Source: Homalodisca vitripennis (Eukaryota; Arthropoda; Insecta; Hemiptera; Cicadellidae). Taken from it: a stretch of 64,000 bases of DNA. Within the stretch, counting starts at the first letter, position 1. The number at the start of each line of letters is the position of its first letter. A model generated the notes under the pieces. It worked only from the letters and a program-made list of their open reading frames with translations, searched no databases and had not been told where the DNA came from. Position numbers and translations under genes: made by a program. The stretch is from contig NC_060215.1 of assembly GCF_021130785.1 (NCBI RefSeq), forward strand, positions 114,394,001 through 114,458,000, given 5' to 3'. Shown here in pieces: positions 36,780 through 49,851 of the stretch.

Positions 36780-37030
36780 AGAGGCCCTTTATGAGATTTT
36801 ATTGCTGAAGGACACTCGTTTGGTGAGCTCAAAAAATGGAAACTCCACCCCGATCCGCTGCCGCGTGGTGGAGATGTTTATTGTTAAGTTACTGTCTGTA
36901 TTTGCATTTTAATCTACTGGAATTGTTAGTTGAGCTCTACAAGCGGCTTTATTAAGAGGTTTCTTTGATTTTGATTAACTGTTGACGAGATAAAAGTCTA
37001 ATAACCGAGTGTCTGTGGTTGTATTCTTCC
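36780..37030. promoter_or_regulatory. Candidate developmental enhancer segment
   Basis: A moderately GC stretch with a dense set of recognisable words: CCTTTATGAGATTTTATTGC (posterior Hox/Cdx-like), GTTTATTGTTA (forkhead-like), CTTTGAT (36963-36969, TCF-like) and TGTGGTT (37014-37020, Runx-like). The density is suggestive only; single words occur often by chance in DNA of this composition. Confidence 0.25.
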
Positions 37031-37289
37031 TGTAATTGAATCATAGTTGAGTGGCAATTGGTGGGGTAGCAAAGATTGGCTTAGGAAAGACTTAATTACA
37101 TCCCTTACTGCGCATTGCTATGATATCGTTTAATATTCGTGTTGTATGAAAAACTCAACAATCTTTCATATACAGTTTTTTTGTGAGAATTGACGTTTAT
37201 TTGTTGCTTTATTCGCACCACATTTATTTCATTCTTGACACTTATTTTGACGAGGTGGGACCTAGATTTTTCGTGTCGTATACTAACAC

Positions 37290-38010
37290 CTACATAAATT
37301 ACAAACAACCTTTTTGTTTTACGTTTCATTTGAGCAGGATTGGCTCGGAGGCCAGTGTAGTGAAGATTGGGCCGATGCCACCAGAGCTTCCGTGACGCGC
37401 CACACCGCCGCCGCCGGTGGAATGCCCGCCGCAGACGTACAGACCGACACGTGTACGTGTATCAGTGGTCTGCTAATGGTTTTATCAGAGAGCAGTAGAA
37501 CTTGAGCCCGGGAGAGCGTGGGAGAGCGCACAAGTCGTACAGGAGCGTGGGCCCACAGTCCCCGAGGTACATCTATAAACCCGACACCTTAGATGCCACT
37601 AACCGGCCATTATTTTACACTTTATTCCACTTTTTATTTCTCATATCACCTCTCCAACTTTATCTGTCCTGTGTTCCACTGCAAAATAGTAAGAAGGCCG
37701 AGTTAAGTTACAGTCTGAGAGGCAGAGCCGCGTGATGGCGCGATGGCGCGATGGCTCGGCTATTCACCTACTAATATGGGGACTTTACGGCCCGAGGCCG
37801 AGCAGAAGCTTTGTTCCCTCTCCGGTACAAGTTTCCCCCGGCTCTCGCCTAGTTCCCACTGTTAATGCACTTTTGTCGTATGGGAGCTGCGGCGCCATAA
37901 CTATATGAGTTTATGCAGTCTCCATTGTTCGGATCTGGTTTCCCGATGGCGCTGGCGTCCGGTAATTCGATGCCGTGTACTTTAATTCCTTATAAACTGT
38001 AATAAATGTC
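37290..38010. promoter_or_regulatory. GC/CpG-rich island, possible exon or regulatory block
   Basis: It starts after an acceptor-like TTTCATTTGAGCAG (ends 37336) and is CpG-rich to about 37550, with three overlapping open frames of 63-77 codons. None has a known domain, and the codons give low-complexity AAAGG or SSRT-type sequence. The 37740-38010 part (CGGCGCCATAACTATATGAG, CCATTGTT Sox-like) has the look of constrained noncoding DNA. A spliced exon is possible but unsupported beyond the acceptor. Confidence 0.3.
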
Positions 38011-38689
38011 GAATAAATGATTTTATTACGCAAATCATTGTAATAAAAGTAAAAAATATTGTGTCCGACCAAGAGTGTTTCACCATTAATTAATAATTAT
38101 TAACGAACTCGATATGTGGAAAACCCATTTTTATTTACCTCCAGTTATTAAAAATTATTTTTGAAAATTAAATAATCTGATCTGAAAATAATGTACCTAT
38201 ATATTAAACCTGTGTGCTAAAATAAGGTACAAAAACGACAAATGTGGAAAAACTAAAAAAGTTTCCTTTTTACAATAATATAAAAAATATAAGTAATCAA
38301 AAGAAGAGAATATCAAAAATAGTAAACTTTTTTGGTTAACTGCTAGCAGTCCCTAAAGCTGAGCGATTGTTATAAATCAGTTTACACAACACATAATAAC
38401 CATTTAATATTAATAATACATTTATTTATTATTTATGATTTTTTGGTAATTTATATATAACCATGCAAAAAATTACACAAAAATTATTTTATAGTTTTAG
38501 TAAAAATATTATGTCACAAATAAGCATGTTATTTTGAGTTTTAATGATATCGTCCTTCAAGTAAATCTATTACTATGTTTTTAAATTTGCTTACGAGATT
38601 TACGGTCTATTGTAATAAGCCCATGTAAATATATCACTCCCTGCAATAGTTTACGTACAGTAAACAAATCTTACTGTCGGGAGGTAAGT
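38011..38689. other. AT-rich gene-less stretch
   Basis: Nothing recognised apart from AT-rich low complexity near 38400-38480. Confidence 0.5.
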
Positions 38690-38960
38690 ACAAAGTATAT
38701 GTTGTGAGGATTGGTTCCTGGAAAACATAATTGTTATGCAACGGATGTCAGGGCGGTGCAGTCACCTGCATAATGCATCACTCAGCGATCTGTATGCAGT
38801 CCGTGCAACCAGTTGTCTGTCTGACTAGCTGAGTGATAAGAAAGTAGACTCGGTGATAAAGACAGTCCGGTTTCGTAGACTGGACCAACCGGTTTCGTGA
38901 CCATCTGTCAGCATGTCATAAATGCACTGTAGTTCGCTCAGTTGATGCGATACTTGATTA
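38690..38960. promoter_or_regulatory. Candidate enhancer with Grainyhead-type site
   Basis: AACCGGTTT at 38887-38895 is a full palindromic Grainyhead consensus, with a related CCGGTTTCGT about 20 bp before it. GTGATAAG-type GATA words and GCATAATGCAT also occur. The segment stands out in GC content from AT-rich flanks. Confidence 0.3.
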
Positions 38961-39479
38961 TTTATCCAATTCATGATAACAAGCAACGTTTGGTGTACGT
39001 AATTTCAGCAAAAATAAACCGTTAAAAGCATCGTAAATCATAGACTATTTCCTAATGTATGATATCATCTCTTAGGAATGATTTGTTGTAGCTTACAAAC
39101 CAGTCTACTTAACCTTGAATTCACGGGAAAGAATTAATTCTTTCACATTTAATGTATTTAATCTTTAAATAAAAAATTGAAACAATTAAAAAATTAACTT
39201 ATATATGGTTCAACCTATATAAATTGCATCCTAGAATAGTGAAATCTTTTAAAACTTTTTTAACTTGTGGCACAAACAATAGGTAGTTGTTATAAATTAC
39301 TATTTTAAAAGAGTCATAAGTATAGTTTTTGGAAATTGTGTATTATTGTATTTGTGTTTATTTATTAGTCGTTTAAGTTTAATAATTTTAATCTTAAGCT
39401 TAGGTAAACATGACACGTTAGTGTACGGTTGACATAGAAATTAAGTTGTAAACTTATCAGTACCATATGATATTGAACT

Positions 39480-39860
39480 TAAAGTAAATAACTGCTCAAA
39501 GAATTTAAATATGGATTCCACCGGATTCCTGCAACAGACGAATAAAATCAGAACCCCGATAAATTATGAATGAAGTCGATAGTTGTATGGAGGTCGGGAA
39601 CGGTTCATTTCGTCAACTTGGCCCGGCCATAGTTCAGCTAAATTTACGACTATTCAATCGGTCGGTACCTTGAAAATTTCAGCGAAATGCTGTGGGTCAT
39701 GCGATAGATCGATGACAGTTCCTGTATTACTAATACCGGTGAAGGCCGGGGGTACGCCATCGGGCGGGGAATATTTACCTGTGCCATTATCGTAGATCCC
39801 TCTGTTTACGAGGCTCTCGCGAGAAACTAAAGTTACGATTCTACAATGGTATCGTATATA
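39480..39860. other. GC-richer unique block
   Basis: Balanced-composition block with TCGGTCGGTACC, AAGGCCGGGGGTACG and CTCTCGCGAGA words and a 70-codon forward frame without a domain. It may be constrained noncoding DNA. Confidence 0.28.
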
Positions 39861-40789
39861 GAGAACGTTTTATTGGGTTTGAGTCATCAATCCAATATCT
39901 CTTGCCCTTTCGGAACAGACATTACTTGTATATCAAAAATATTCCAAACAATCTATTAAGCTATGCATCGGTGTTTTACCAGATGATCCAAGAGTTGAAA
40001 GACCGATCAGTAGATGCAATATGTATGAGTTGCACTGAAAATTTAATTAAATAAAACTATCCCTCATTTAAATAAATAATTTCCATTGAACTTGATACTT
40101 TTTAAATGATTCCATACAGTATTATTTAAAATGTGTTGCATGTCTCTTATAATATTAGGTCTACTCACATCAAGGCATTCGTAGAACTTGTGTAACCTGT
40201 AAACAGAACTTTGAGATTTATATTTTGTCAACGTGCTAATCAAAAATATCGGAAAGTTTGGCCAGTAGGTGTATATGTACCCAACCGTTCTTTAAATTTA
40301 GCTTATTGTTGATCTAATGTTTCGTGAAAGAAAGTATCTGTAAAATATTTCATACATCAGTATATGTTACGGTTTTAAACTTAACATAATTACTTATCAA
40401 GGCACTATTCTTTTTACAGGAATAAGATATAACATTTTGTAAGTGTTAAATTTAAAAAATTTTTACCACGGATCGTCAATTATATCGACCTTTTCAAATC
40501 AAAACGATTGTAATTTTATTTCATTTTTCTTGCAAATAGTAATTTAATGTGTAAAAATGTATTAATTACTAACGATTAAATTAAACGTAAGCATACACAA
40601 ATAATATAAAGCATATACTATGGCGTTTAATATGTGCAATAACGTGCATTGTGCCAATAGATTTGTGATTTGTAATTATGTTTTTAGGATTCGGTGTGAT
40701 TTACCTTTCAAATTAAGGTTATAAAACCCACATCAATAATCTCGCATAATTTAGAACCATAAATTGTCGTCATTTTTAAACACGCCTGA

Positions 40790-41140
40790 CACGGTTGTTT
40801 ACGCTTCAACCCCTTGAGACATATTTTAAAACGGTCACGAGAAGTTAGAGAGGGGAGGTTTAAAAATGTCAATGAGATATCAAAAACACTCCAGCAATAA
40901 ATAAAGCTCCTCGTATAAGTAGCACGAGGTATACGCCCTTTAGCTTTCGGTGGGGTCTCTAAGTGGTGATGATGAAGGGGAGGGGGTTAGTCAGACAGAC
41001 AGTGGCCTTGAGAAAAAGAGGGTCGGGCTCGCTCTTGGATTTGGATTTGTCATCAGCTCAAGTATGACTGCCCGATCTCTTAACAGATGAGCGCGCAGTG
41101 GGAGGGTTGATGAAACATTACGAGCGGAGTTCCCCTAAAA
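40790..41140. other. GC-richer unique block
   Basis: Contains GAGATATCAAAAACACTCC (TCF-like ATCAAA), GGGGAGGGGGTTAG and ATGAGCGCGCAGTGGG. No open frame of note. Candidate regulatory DNA by composition only. Confidence 0.25.
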
Positions 41141-41713
41141 ACAAACCGTTAAGTCTATAATTCAAATTAATGCGAACACCAAAAACTCTATCACATGAAT
41201 AACCCCACATATTATTCAAGTTTGTAAGTCAGAAAAAAGATTGTTGTAAATAACACTTGTCCATTACTGGAACTTTTATTATAATATTAATGTTATTGTA
41301 ATGGGCAAAATTTTAGACAACAGTCCCAATTTAAGCATGTAACATATTGAATTTTTAATTTAATCGCGTTTATGAAATGTATGCTGTAGTCCTTAATTAC
41401 ATGAATATGGAGTGTATAACTTTGTAACTATTTTAGCTAACTATCCTATATCTATTTCGAATAAGTACTAATGCTTTGAAAAAAAAAAAAAAAACTATAC
41501 GAATGACGTGCTTCCATCCTGTTGGCTTCTCTGGTAAATCGATTTAGAAATAATACTGTGTATACTTCATAATCCGTAATCCTTAATATCGATAGAAAAC
41601 TATCCGAAATTCAATAGAATAATATTTAAGAAAGTAGTATAATCTTAAAATGAGCTAAAATGTGGATTTAAATTCTTATACATTTCAAAATATTGGTAAT
41701 TATTATTCCTTAT

Positions 41714-41740
41714 ATTATAGATTATAGATTATAGATTATA
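41714..41740 (+). repeat. (ATTATAG)n short tandem repeat
   Basis: Nearly four copies of the 7-bp unit ATTATAG in AT-rich sequence. Confidence 0.85.
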
Positions 41741-42292
41741 CACGTATGTTTATCCTTTTTTAAAAATAAAATTATAATTCATATGTCCCATTTGTCTTCT
41801 GAAAAACAAATATATAGTTATAGACACGTTTTAATGCTTCTGATACTCCCACAAATACAAGTAGGTAGCCTTATCTATTTACGTTTTAGTGGCTAAAATG
41901 TTAGTACTGGAAATTGTCAATGTAGAAGATGTACCTCTCTGCACAGGCTTGCCTTTAGAGGTATATTATATTTCCCAAAATATAAAAAAAGATTAATTAT
42001 TTAGAGCTAGGGGAGAGTATTTTAAGTATGTTAGTTAACCAAAACGTGTTTTTTTATTTTTTATTTTAATTTTAGTACATTCTAGGAAAACAGTTAAGTT
42101 AAACTTTTAGATTATATTGATGTCTATGTAAATATTAATATTTTAATTTTGTGAGCTTCAATTATCTTAGTGTAAATCTCATAGCATATTTTTTCTGGTC
42201 GGCACCCTGGCAGGTCAAGGACTTTATTGTATACATATCTGTTATTGTTTATTATGTATTAACTATGTTTTATTTTTGGGAAATAAATATTT

Positions 42293-42324
42293 TCTTTCTT
42301 TTTCTTTCTTTTCTTTCTTTCTTA
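42293..42324 (+). repeat. (TTTC)n low-complexity tract
   Basis: Pyrimidine tract of TTTC and TTTTC units. The forward open frame spanning it (80 codons, FLFLSFLSF) is explained by it. Confidence 0.85.
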
Positions 42325-44619
42325 ATTTCAATAAATCGCATTTTATTTCAAAAGTATTCGTTGTTCGTATTTTTTTCTAGCATACATTATTAGATGGGAT
42401 TCATGTATTAAAAATTATTTTGAGTTTTGTATCCAATATCACTTAAGAAAAATATATTGAGTAAAATCATGTAAGCAGTATTTCATTGTATATGTGTTTT
42501 TATTAATTATTCTACGGACGCATTATAGCCTATTCAAATAGCCCATTGAAAAAAATTGTCATGATTATCACATTTTAATTCCACTATAAAATTCATGAAA
42601 CACATACAGAAAATTAAATTTTATTTTCATTTAAGTTCTTAAAAGGTCAATGATATAAACGGTTACAATACTTCAATCTTTATAAATCTGAGAGTATTTT
42701 TATAAATTTACAGTTATATTTTCCTTGTGGGTTTCATGAAATAAATCATAAAAACATCCCTCTTTGTACGGGTTTTTCAAGGGAACTTTTATTATACAAC
42801 TCGGATGGTTGGTAGACCTTACTGATATTTCACTGCACATAGAGTTGAAATCAGCTGTTCGCGATACTCAGAAATTAAATGACAAATTCAGTTCAAAAAG
42901 TACCGTGACTGATTACAATAACAACATGCTACTAACAAATTGTATTAGATTATATAATGTGATAAAAAATTAAAATAAACATCTCCATAAAAACAAATAA
43001 ACAACCTAATTAAGAGTTTAACGCAACTTATTTTACTGTAACTAAAATGTCCACTGAGCCGCGCGTTCACAAGACTTCTTGCTGTTATATAAAAAAAGAA
43101 AAGAAAAAATACATACAAAATTTAAACGTTCAGAGCTGTGTATTATTGAAATCGTAGGAAGTGCGAGATGCAGAGGAGGGGCCATATTAAAATCGTTTTA
43201 TAAATTAAAAGATTCTTAAAAACTTTTACGCCTTTAAATTTACATTGCTATTACATGAAACGAAATTAAGTTATTTATTATGATCTTTTTTAATGAGTGT
43301 AAAATAAGTTAAACTAAACGTTTAACGATGATTTTTTAAATTTAAACAGCTATACAAACACGGGATTTTATGCATTATCTGACGAAAACCACAAGGAATT
43401 ATGTGGTATTTTTAAATTAATGAAAACTATATTGCCTTATCATTATGTAAAAAAATGTGTCGTGTTTGCAAAAGATGACTTGAACCTGCACCTCCGGGGT
43501 TTTAAAACTTTTTCATTATAATATTAAATAAATATAAAAAAATAATGTAACAATGTTCCATTAAAAATAATGCTAATAAGAGGTCTATGACGGTTTGAAA
43601 ATATTGACCAAAGACCGTTTTCTGAGCAAGGCTACTGAACGACAACATTTGTTAATGGTAAATTTATTTAAAATGTAATTTCCTTAGATCATAAATGGAT
43701 AAAAGACATGTCACTCCCTAAGGATTGTATTCATGTACACAATGTAAACATTTGTATTTTAATCTTCATCTGTATTAATTTAGGCTGAATTTCTCGTGGA
43801 TTTTAAAATGGCTATAATTACTCGTGAAGTGATCTGAATGGTGTATATACTTTTTCTATCTTAAAAGGAGCTATCTTAAACTGTTACGAATTTAGATCAA
43901 AAGAAATTCCTAATGAAAATAGAGAGAGTATAGAAAATAGTACCTGTATTAAAACAGTAAAAATTTTGATTCACTTTGTGGGGTTTTAAAATATCCTACA
44001 ATTAGGAAATATATATTTATTCTATTGACAAGAATATAACCTAACCACAAGAAATATGAACCATGACATTTTAAAAAGTAACATTTGATTACAAATAAAA
44101 ATTCCTTCATGTGTAATTAAAAAATCTTGTACATACTTAAAAAATCCAATTTTATATCCTGTGATTTTACAAAATAGATTACTTTAAGTGCCTTTTAATA
44201 CCTTATGGAATGATCGAAAAGTTTTACGAATTTTCTGCCTTTAAGTACGTTATCTGAAAGGGCTATAAATACAACTTTTTCAACTTTAATCCCAACCACA
44301 AGAACCAGATCCATCGAAGCATGATACACTAATTTTCAGGATTAACTTATTGATCGTTTTACAAAATAGCCTATATTTTTAACAGCTTGTTTTATGTCTC
44401 TTGATTAGTTCTATACCTTTTAAACAAACAACGCGCAATGGAAAATTAAATGATAGAAATATATCGTTTTGTAATCATTTTTAAGGGTTTGTAGAAGAAT
44501 GTATTATCATGGACACTTTTTAATTACGTGTAATTGGTGTATGTACAGGATAGCTTTGTAGTTTGCAAAATAAAACCGTCAAACAAAAAGACGACCCCGA
44601 CGCTGGGGTTAGTTTCTGT

Positions 44620-44985
44620 TTAATGAGGTTAATATAAATAAATTGAAGATAAGTCGGCGCTCGCCGGAGTCCGCTTGTCCGAGGCGGTATAGAGATCGAT
44701 GCGGCCGTTCCAAAGTCGTTCCAAAGTCGTAAACCAAGTCCGGATCCCCAACCGGAGATTCTATCGTATCCATGCGACCGCCTCGCCGCGCCGCCGCGGG
44801 CCTGCATTCCTCGCGGACTCAGCGTTATCTGGCGGCAACCCACGGAACTACTTCGTCATTCCTTATTTTCAGGATACAATCAGCCGGCAACAATCTTTAT
44901 TGCGAACAAAAGGAAACCTTTTGCCGTTCAGGCTGAAAATGAATGCGGAACAAGCCTTAGATACGGAATTACAGTACAAATAAAC
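44620..44985 (+). other. GC/CpG-rich island with an exon-like 3' part
   Basis: CpG-rich sequence (GCGCCGCCGCGGGCC) carries GTTCCAAAGTC duplicated in tandem at about 44705-44727. At 44870 an acceptor-like TTCCTTATTTTCAG is followed by an open frame (DTISRQQSLLRTKG ... to TAA at 44983). The frame has no recognised domain, so an exon is possible but weak. Confidence 0.28.
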
Positions 44986-47079
44986 CCTAAATCAACAGTA
45001 ATAAAATAATATCAATTTGCCTACTATAAATAAGAAAGATATTAATTAAGCTTAGGTTTACAATTCAGAAAAATACTTCTACTTATTTCTCCACCAACAC
45101 GCATTCATCTTCACAGTTATTTTTACACCAACGTAGAACACAAAACAAAAAACACATACAATATAATACCGTCATATTCTAATCTTTCAATAAAACTATC
45201 AGACAATTGTGAGAATGTTTCGTTAACACATTTTCTTACCAGATTTTAATTGTATGGCCATTAGAACCATTGTTTCCAAAACAGACCCAAGATTATATCA
45301 TTATTATAAATTTAGTGTATATACATGTAGCCTACTTGCTCCAAAAAGTAGATTATATTAATCTTCAGCGAAAAACAGTAAATCATGCTTTAAAATACTT
45401 TCAGTAAGAATTTTTCAGTATAAAATAATATTAAACGTGATAAAAGAGCGTACGCACTGAAATATTACAATGTAAGATTAGTATTAACTTTGTGCATGTT
45501 GACCAAACACATAAACGCGTGTGCTACTTTGAGACCCCTTCATACACGAGTCACAGGTATTTACAATCAGTAAAACTTGTTCCTTTAATTTGCCTATATT
45601 TCTGTGTAAACAATGTTGTTGGTCTACACATCTCCATAGCTTGCCACATATATTAGGGTTAAACATCTGAGATTATTGTGCGTTAGTTATATGTAGCCAC
45701 TCAGATAAGCTGTACATACTTAGCTAAAGTAATCCAAGTTCATGTCATACGTCTTTACTGATTAATTTTGACGCCATTATTGTCAAAACCCACGTACTTT
45801 GTATTTGTAATAAAATATCATACGACAATACAATTTATTTCATTCGCTTTCAAATCTTGTGTTGATTTTTAAAAGCTCCTTTGATATTAAATAAATCTTT
45901 GTTTCAAGCAATGCAAATTCTTCTTAAACTTCTTCTAAAAACCATTACAAAATCAAATTCTTTTTTGCTTACAAAAATGTTTTGCAATTTAAGTCATAAC
46001 ATTTACATGTAACGATATTAATGTTACAGATTATATTATTTATTGAATAATGTATATAACTTAGTTTTTTGTCCTTACCAAAATAATGGTAACAAAATAT
46101 TAGGCCTATATTATTAAATTATTTATCACGTTTAAAAATCTCACAAATTTACTAAGCAAACCAAAATTTTGTAAAATATGTTTGCGTAAAAAAATAAAGA
46201 GGAAAATTATTTTATTAACATTTAAAGTTAGGACATGACTCCTACCTCTTAAGCTAGACACAATTTAACGTAACATATTAACATTAATATATAAACATAA
46301 TACTACTTGTTAAATTATAACAAAGACGGTGTTTAAAACAGTATATAGTTTAACTGAGGTTCTGAATTTTAAACAAAATTTGTCACTACACTATATTATT
46401 AAAATACACGTATTATGTATACGAACATTTGAATTTATTACACATTTCAGTACTGGTATTCAACAAACATTAACCTACTTACAACAGTCTCAAAAGGTTA
46501 GTAAACTTAAATATGTATAAATATTCTCCCTATAGGCACATTTAATACCTTAGCTTGTATCTAACGCATGTGAACGGTCATTTGTTCAATCCGTAAAGAA
46601 TTGATGTAATCTATAAGTGTATGTGATGGTCTTGACCCGTTAATAAAGGTATCCATGTTCTGATTGTGGATTTCTGCTCAACAGTAAAACATCAAATTTC
46701 AATTTTAATTTCAATAGCATTATTGAGGTAAATCCAAATAGTTTTTATTACAATGTTTACACGATTATTATAAAATGTAATTGAGAGAAATTAAAAAATA
46801 TTTTAAGGGCTCTGTGGTAATCTTAACATTAACATAATTTTTTTTACAGCCAAATCCCGCGAGTAACCAATATATTTGACATAAAACACAACAAACATAT
46901 TTTATGAAGCATTGACCAATCATGTCAATGTGTTCTCAGGGGGCAGCTATCACAAAATTAATGAATTTGACATCTTTAATTTATTGCGAAAATAATAGTA
47001 ACAAAATCCATGAATCAGTGCTAGCTACGTATTTCCCTATTAATATTTATGAATGAAAAATCACAGGGAAAGAGTATTG
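44986..47079. other. AT-rich gene-less stretch
   Basis: No supported gene, RNA or mobile element. Confidence 0.5.
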
Positions 47080-47200
47080 TGCGAATCGGTGTGATTAAAT
47101 CACGGCCACAATTATTTATGGAATTAATTAACCACTCGCTGTAGAGCGGTACTTATGTAACGCTCACGTCGACTCGACGCCACATGTTCCCTCAATACAA
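47080..47200. promoter_or_regulatory. Candidate homeodomain-target enhancer
   Basis: TGATTAAATCA (47092-47102), an Exd/Hox-like near-palindrome, is followed by ATTATTTATGG (47111-47121, TTTATGG being posterior Hox-like) and AATTAATTAA (47122-47131). Three different homeodomain words in 40 bp is denser than the neighbourhood. It is followed by a GC-rich stretch with GGTGGTGG-type repeats to about 47270. Confidence 0.3.
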
Positions 47201-47389
47201 AGTAATGCCTGGAAACGCTCCAGTCGGGGGTGGTGGCGTTCAGTGGGGTGGTGGTGGCCGGGGAGTAACACCACCGTCTTTAATTAAGGGAACGGCACGA
47301 TCACGACTAAGATCCCATCTAGATTGTGTACTACCTGAGCCGAAAACATGGAACTCTAGGGAACCCTATATCGCGTGGCGACAGGACCG

Positions 47390-47520
47390 TTCAAGTCGGT
47401 TGTAAAATAAGCTCTTAATTGCCCTTTGCATAGCTCGTGGGTTCGACCCTGAGCCCCTGCTTTGTTAAATATATCTGAAACGGCCCCTTGTAGTTAACTG
47501 ATAGTGTTTATTTTCGTTAC
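47390..47520 (+). repeat. Weak tRNA-derived SINE candidate (B-box only)
   Basis: GTGGGTTCGACCCTGAGCCC (from about 47429) contains a good B-box core (GGTTCGACCC), but no matching A-box at tRNA spacing and no T-arm pairing beyond three base pairs. It may be the end of a truncated SINE or chance. Confidence 0.18.
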
Positions 47521-49640
47521 GTACAAGTTGTACGTATTTGCTGAATGGAAGCTTGCACGTGAAGGTTTTTTCCTACACAGATACTGCTAAATACAATTTT
47601 ATCGGTACACATTTCACATAAGAATTGGATACGGTAGTTGTAGAGTACGAAGTGGCACGCGCTCTGTTACGCAGTTATTGTTCCTCTAACTACGTCAGTA
47701 CTGTTATAATACTTTTAGTAGTAGTCCACTGTTTTGTTTATAAAGTGTCACCTAAGACTTGGTGCAGTTTAACTTTCTAAATGAGGAAGTGCATAGCTTA
47801 AACATCAAAGTGTAAAATCACACAGTTTAAGACCAAATTGATAAGTTGAATGGTTGCAGTTATGCTCAATTTCATTCACATTATCGATTTGTTTATGTTT
47901 TGAAAAATTCACTACGATATTTTTTATGATCTAATACTCGAACCCGGAAACATTTATCGCATATATCTATACTGATATTATTCTTACAGTACAAATATAT
48001 CACATTAAACCCTCAATGTGAACCCAGATTCATGGGGGCGATTATCTAAGACGAACTATTTAGTTAACAGGGGCATTCATTAGAATTATAATACTGTATT
48101 ATCATTTTCATTGCTGTTAGAAAAGCATTCCAAAGAAAAGGGAAAATATGATCCTCCATGAACCATGTATTCATTTATATTTTAGATTAAAATGTTTGGA
48201 ATGGCTGTCGAAAGTTAAAAATAGGTATTCTAATCCAGCTGTTTGTTAAAGGTATTTTTAATATAATTTTTCATTTCAAAAGACGCATAATGTATGCATT
48301 AAATTTAAAACATTTTAAATTTTGTTTGATTCAGGCCATTTTGAGACGAAATTCACAAACAATTCAGTTGTTTAAAGTATATGCACATTCTTGAAAAGTC
48401 ACTTTTTGCCTAGAGATTGGATCAAAAATTCTGGAAAGTCTTTTTACAAGACAAGTGGCCTAGGGAAGCGAAGTTAAATGTTTAGAATGTATGTTTAGCT
48501 TCCTTTACGTGTTTTATTTCTGAGGGTATTTTCTCACCAACTTTATCATGAATGCAAAATTAAATATGTGGTATGCCTACAAAAAGCTATTTTCATGTTT
48601 CTTTATGAAAATAATTTTAAAAATATATGTTTGTATATACATTCTATGTAGGAAGGTATGAGATTTTTCAAAAAAATTCATCAAACGAGAAACAAACTTA
48701 AGTCACAAGAGCTATATAACTTATGTAAACATTTGAAAATTAATTGAGCTCGTACATGAATCGAATTGTGGAAAATTTGTTATCGTCTCCTATTCAGTGC
48801 CTAAATTATGTTGTTTTACAAAAATGTGATAATTAAAGATACTCATATACTTACAGTCCAAAATAAATAACTAATTTCTAAGAATAATACAATTACATAC
48901 GCTCCTAAAACGTTGAATATTTTATGCATATTCGGAAAAAAATATGATAATGAATACTTAAATTCTCTCTGAAACGGTGTTATATAATTAGAGATTTTCA
49001 TTTCAACCATAAGCAACTAAAACCAATATAAACAACACAACGTATACCATAATAATGCCAAATGTTAGCAGATTATGTAGTATACATGGAATCGACAAAC
49101 ACTTAAATGTAACTGATACACTTTTATAGAATCAAACATTTATTTTCGAGGTATTTTTAGCAGCCATGGGCAAAGGGCTTTTGCCATCGTGGAATGCTGC
49201 AAAAAATGTAAATTAAAATGTTTTAATTATGAATAGGCTCTCGGTTTTAAGAAATTCTTAAGAAGTATGTCTGGTTATTGAATTATCTAACACAAAGTAC
49301 TACCATTATAATATATTAAAAAACATTTTAGATTATGTTCTTTAATGCTGTGTATTATTCAGTTTAAACTTGTAAAACATTACAAAGTGTGTCACATTTT
49401 TCAGCACATGTTATATTTCACTTAGGAACATTTTTCAAAATGAAGTAGGGCTAAAGCGATTGTTTTAGAACTTGGTAATATATAAAAAGCAAACATAGTT
49501 TTCGAACGTTTTTACAGATAACGATTGTAAGAGATGTATTGTGTGAGCACAGTTTTACATTTTCTTATTGTATAGTTCAATTTTTGTAAATGACCCGTAC
49601 TGTTTATGGATAATTTGTTTACATGCTATAGAATTCTAAG
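47521..49640. other. AT-rich gene-less stretch upstream of the TATA-box region
   Basis: No supported feature; occasional short palindromes only. Confidence 0.5.
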
Positions 49641-49642
49641 GA

Positions 49643-49837
49643 TCTATAAAAGATGTGTCAGAAGTACAAACTTTGTTACACTCCTCATATCCCACAATCC
49701 TTGTTTAGAAGTAAACAGATGACCCACTTAGTGAGCCTACAAGTCTCACGAACTGACTACTTCAAGTGTAATGTATCTGTACTCTTCGCTGCTGTGCAGT
49801 CACACCGCTTGGGTTAATTCTCACAAGTCTGGACATC
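49643..49837 (+). promoter_or_regulatory. TATA-box promoter-like region with possible 5' UTR
   Basis: TCTATAAAAG at 49643-49652 is a strong TATA-box match. A start of transcription would fall near 49675-49685 (TTACACTCCTCATATC). The following 150 bp is less AT-rich than its surroundings and runs without obvious features to an ATG in good context (A at -3, G at +4) at 49838. The arrangement of TATA, short leader, tiny first coding exon and donor is common in insect genes for secreted and cuticular proteins; that comparison is inference. Confidence 0.35.
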
Positions 49838-49851
49838 ATGGAGATCGTCAG
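49838..49851 (+). CDS. Possible 14-nt first coding exon (ATGGAGATCGTCAG|GTAACA)
   Basis: ATG GAG ATC GTC AG, encoding MEIV plus two bases of the next codon, is followed directly by GTAACA, a usable splice donor. It lies about 155 bp downstream of the likely start of transcription. No matching downstream exon with a signal peptide or known domain was found in the remaining 14 kb, so the intron would have to be long or the exon is a chance match. Confidence 0.25.

Larger units (their letters stand above)
41141..44619. other. AT-rich gene-less stretch
   Basis: A16 run near 41480 and the short tandem repeats at 41714 and 42293. The 69-codon frame at 42764-42973 is not recognised. Confidence 0.5.

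Noticed and set aside
47429..47450. tRNA gene from the B-box GGTTCGACCC
   Set aside because: No A-box at the right distance, no acceptor stem and a poor T-arm; kept only as a weak SINE candidate.
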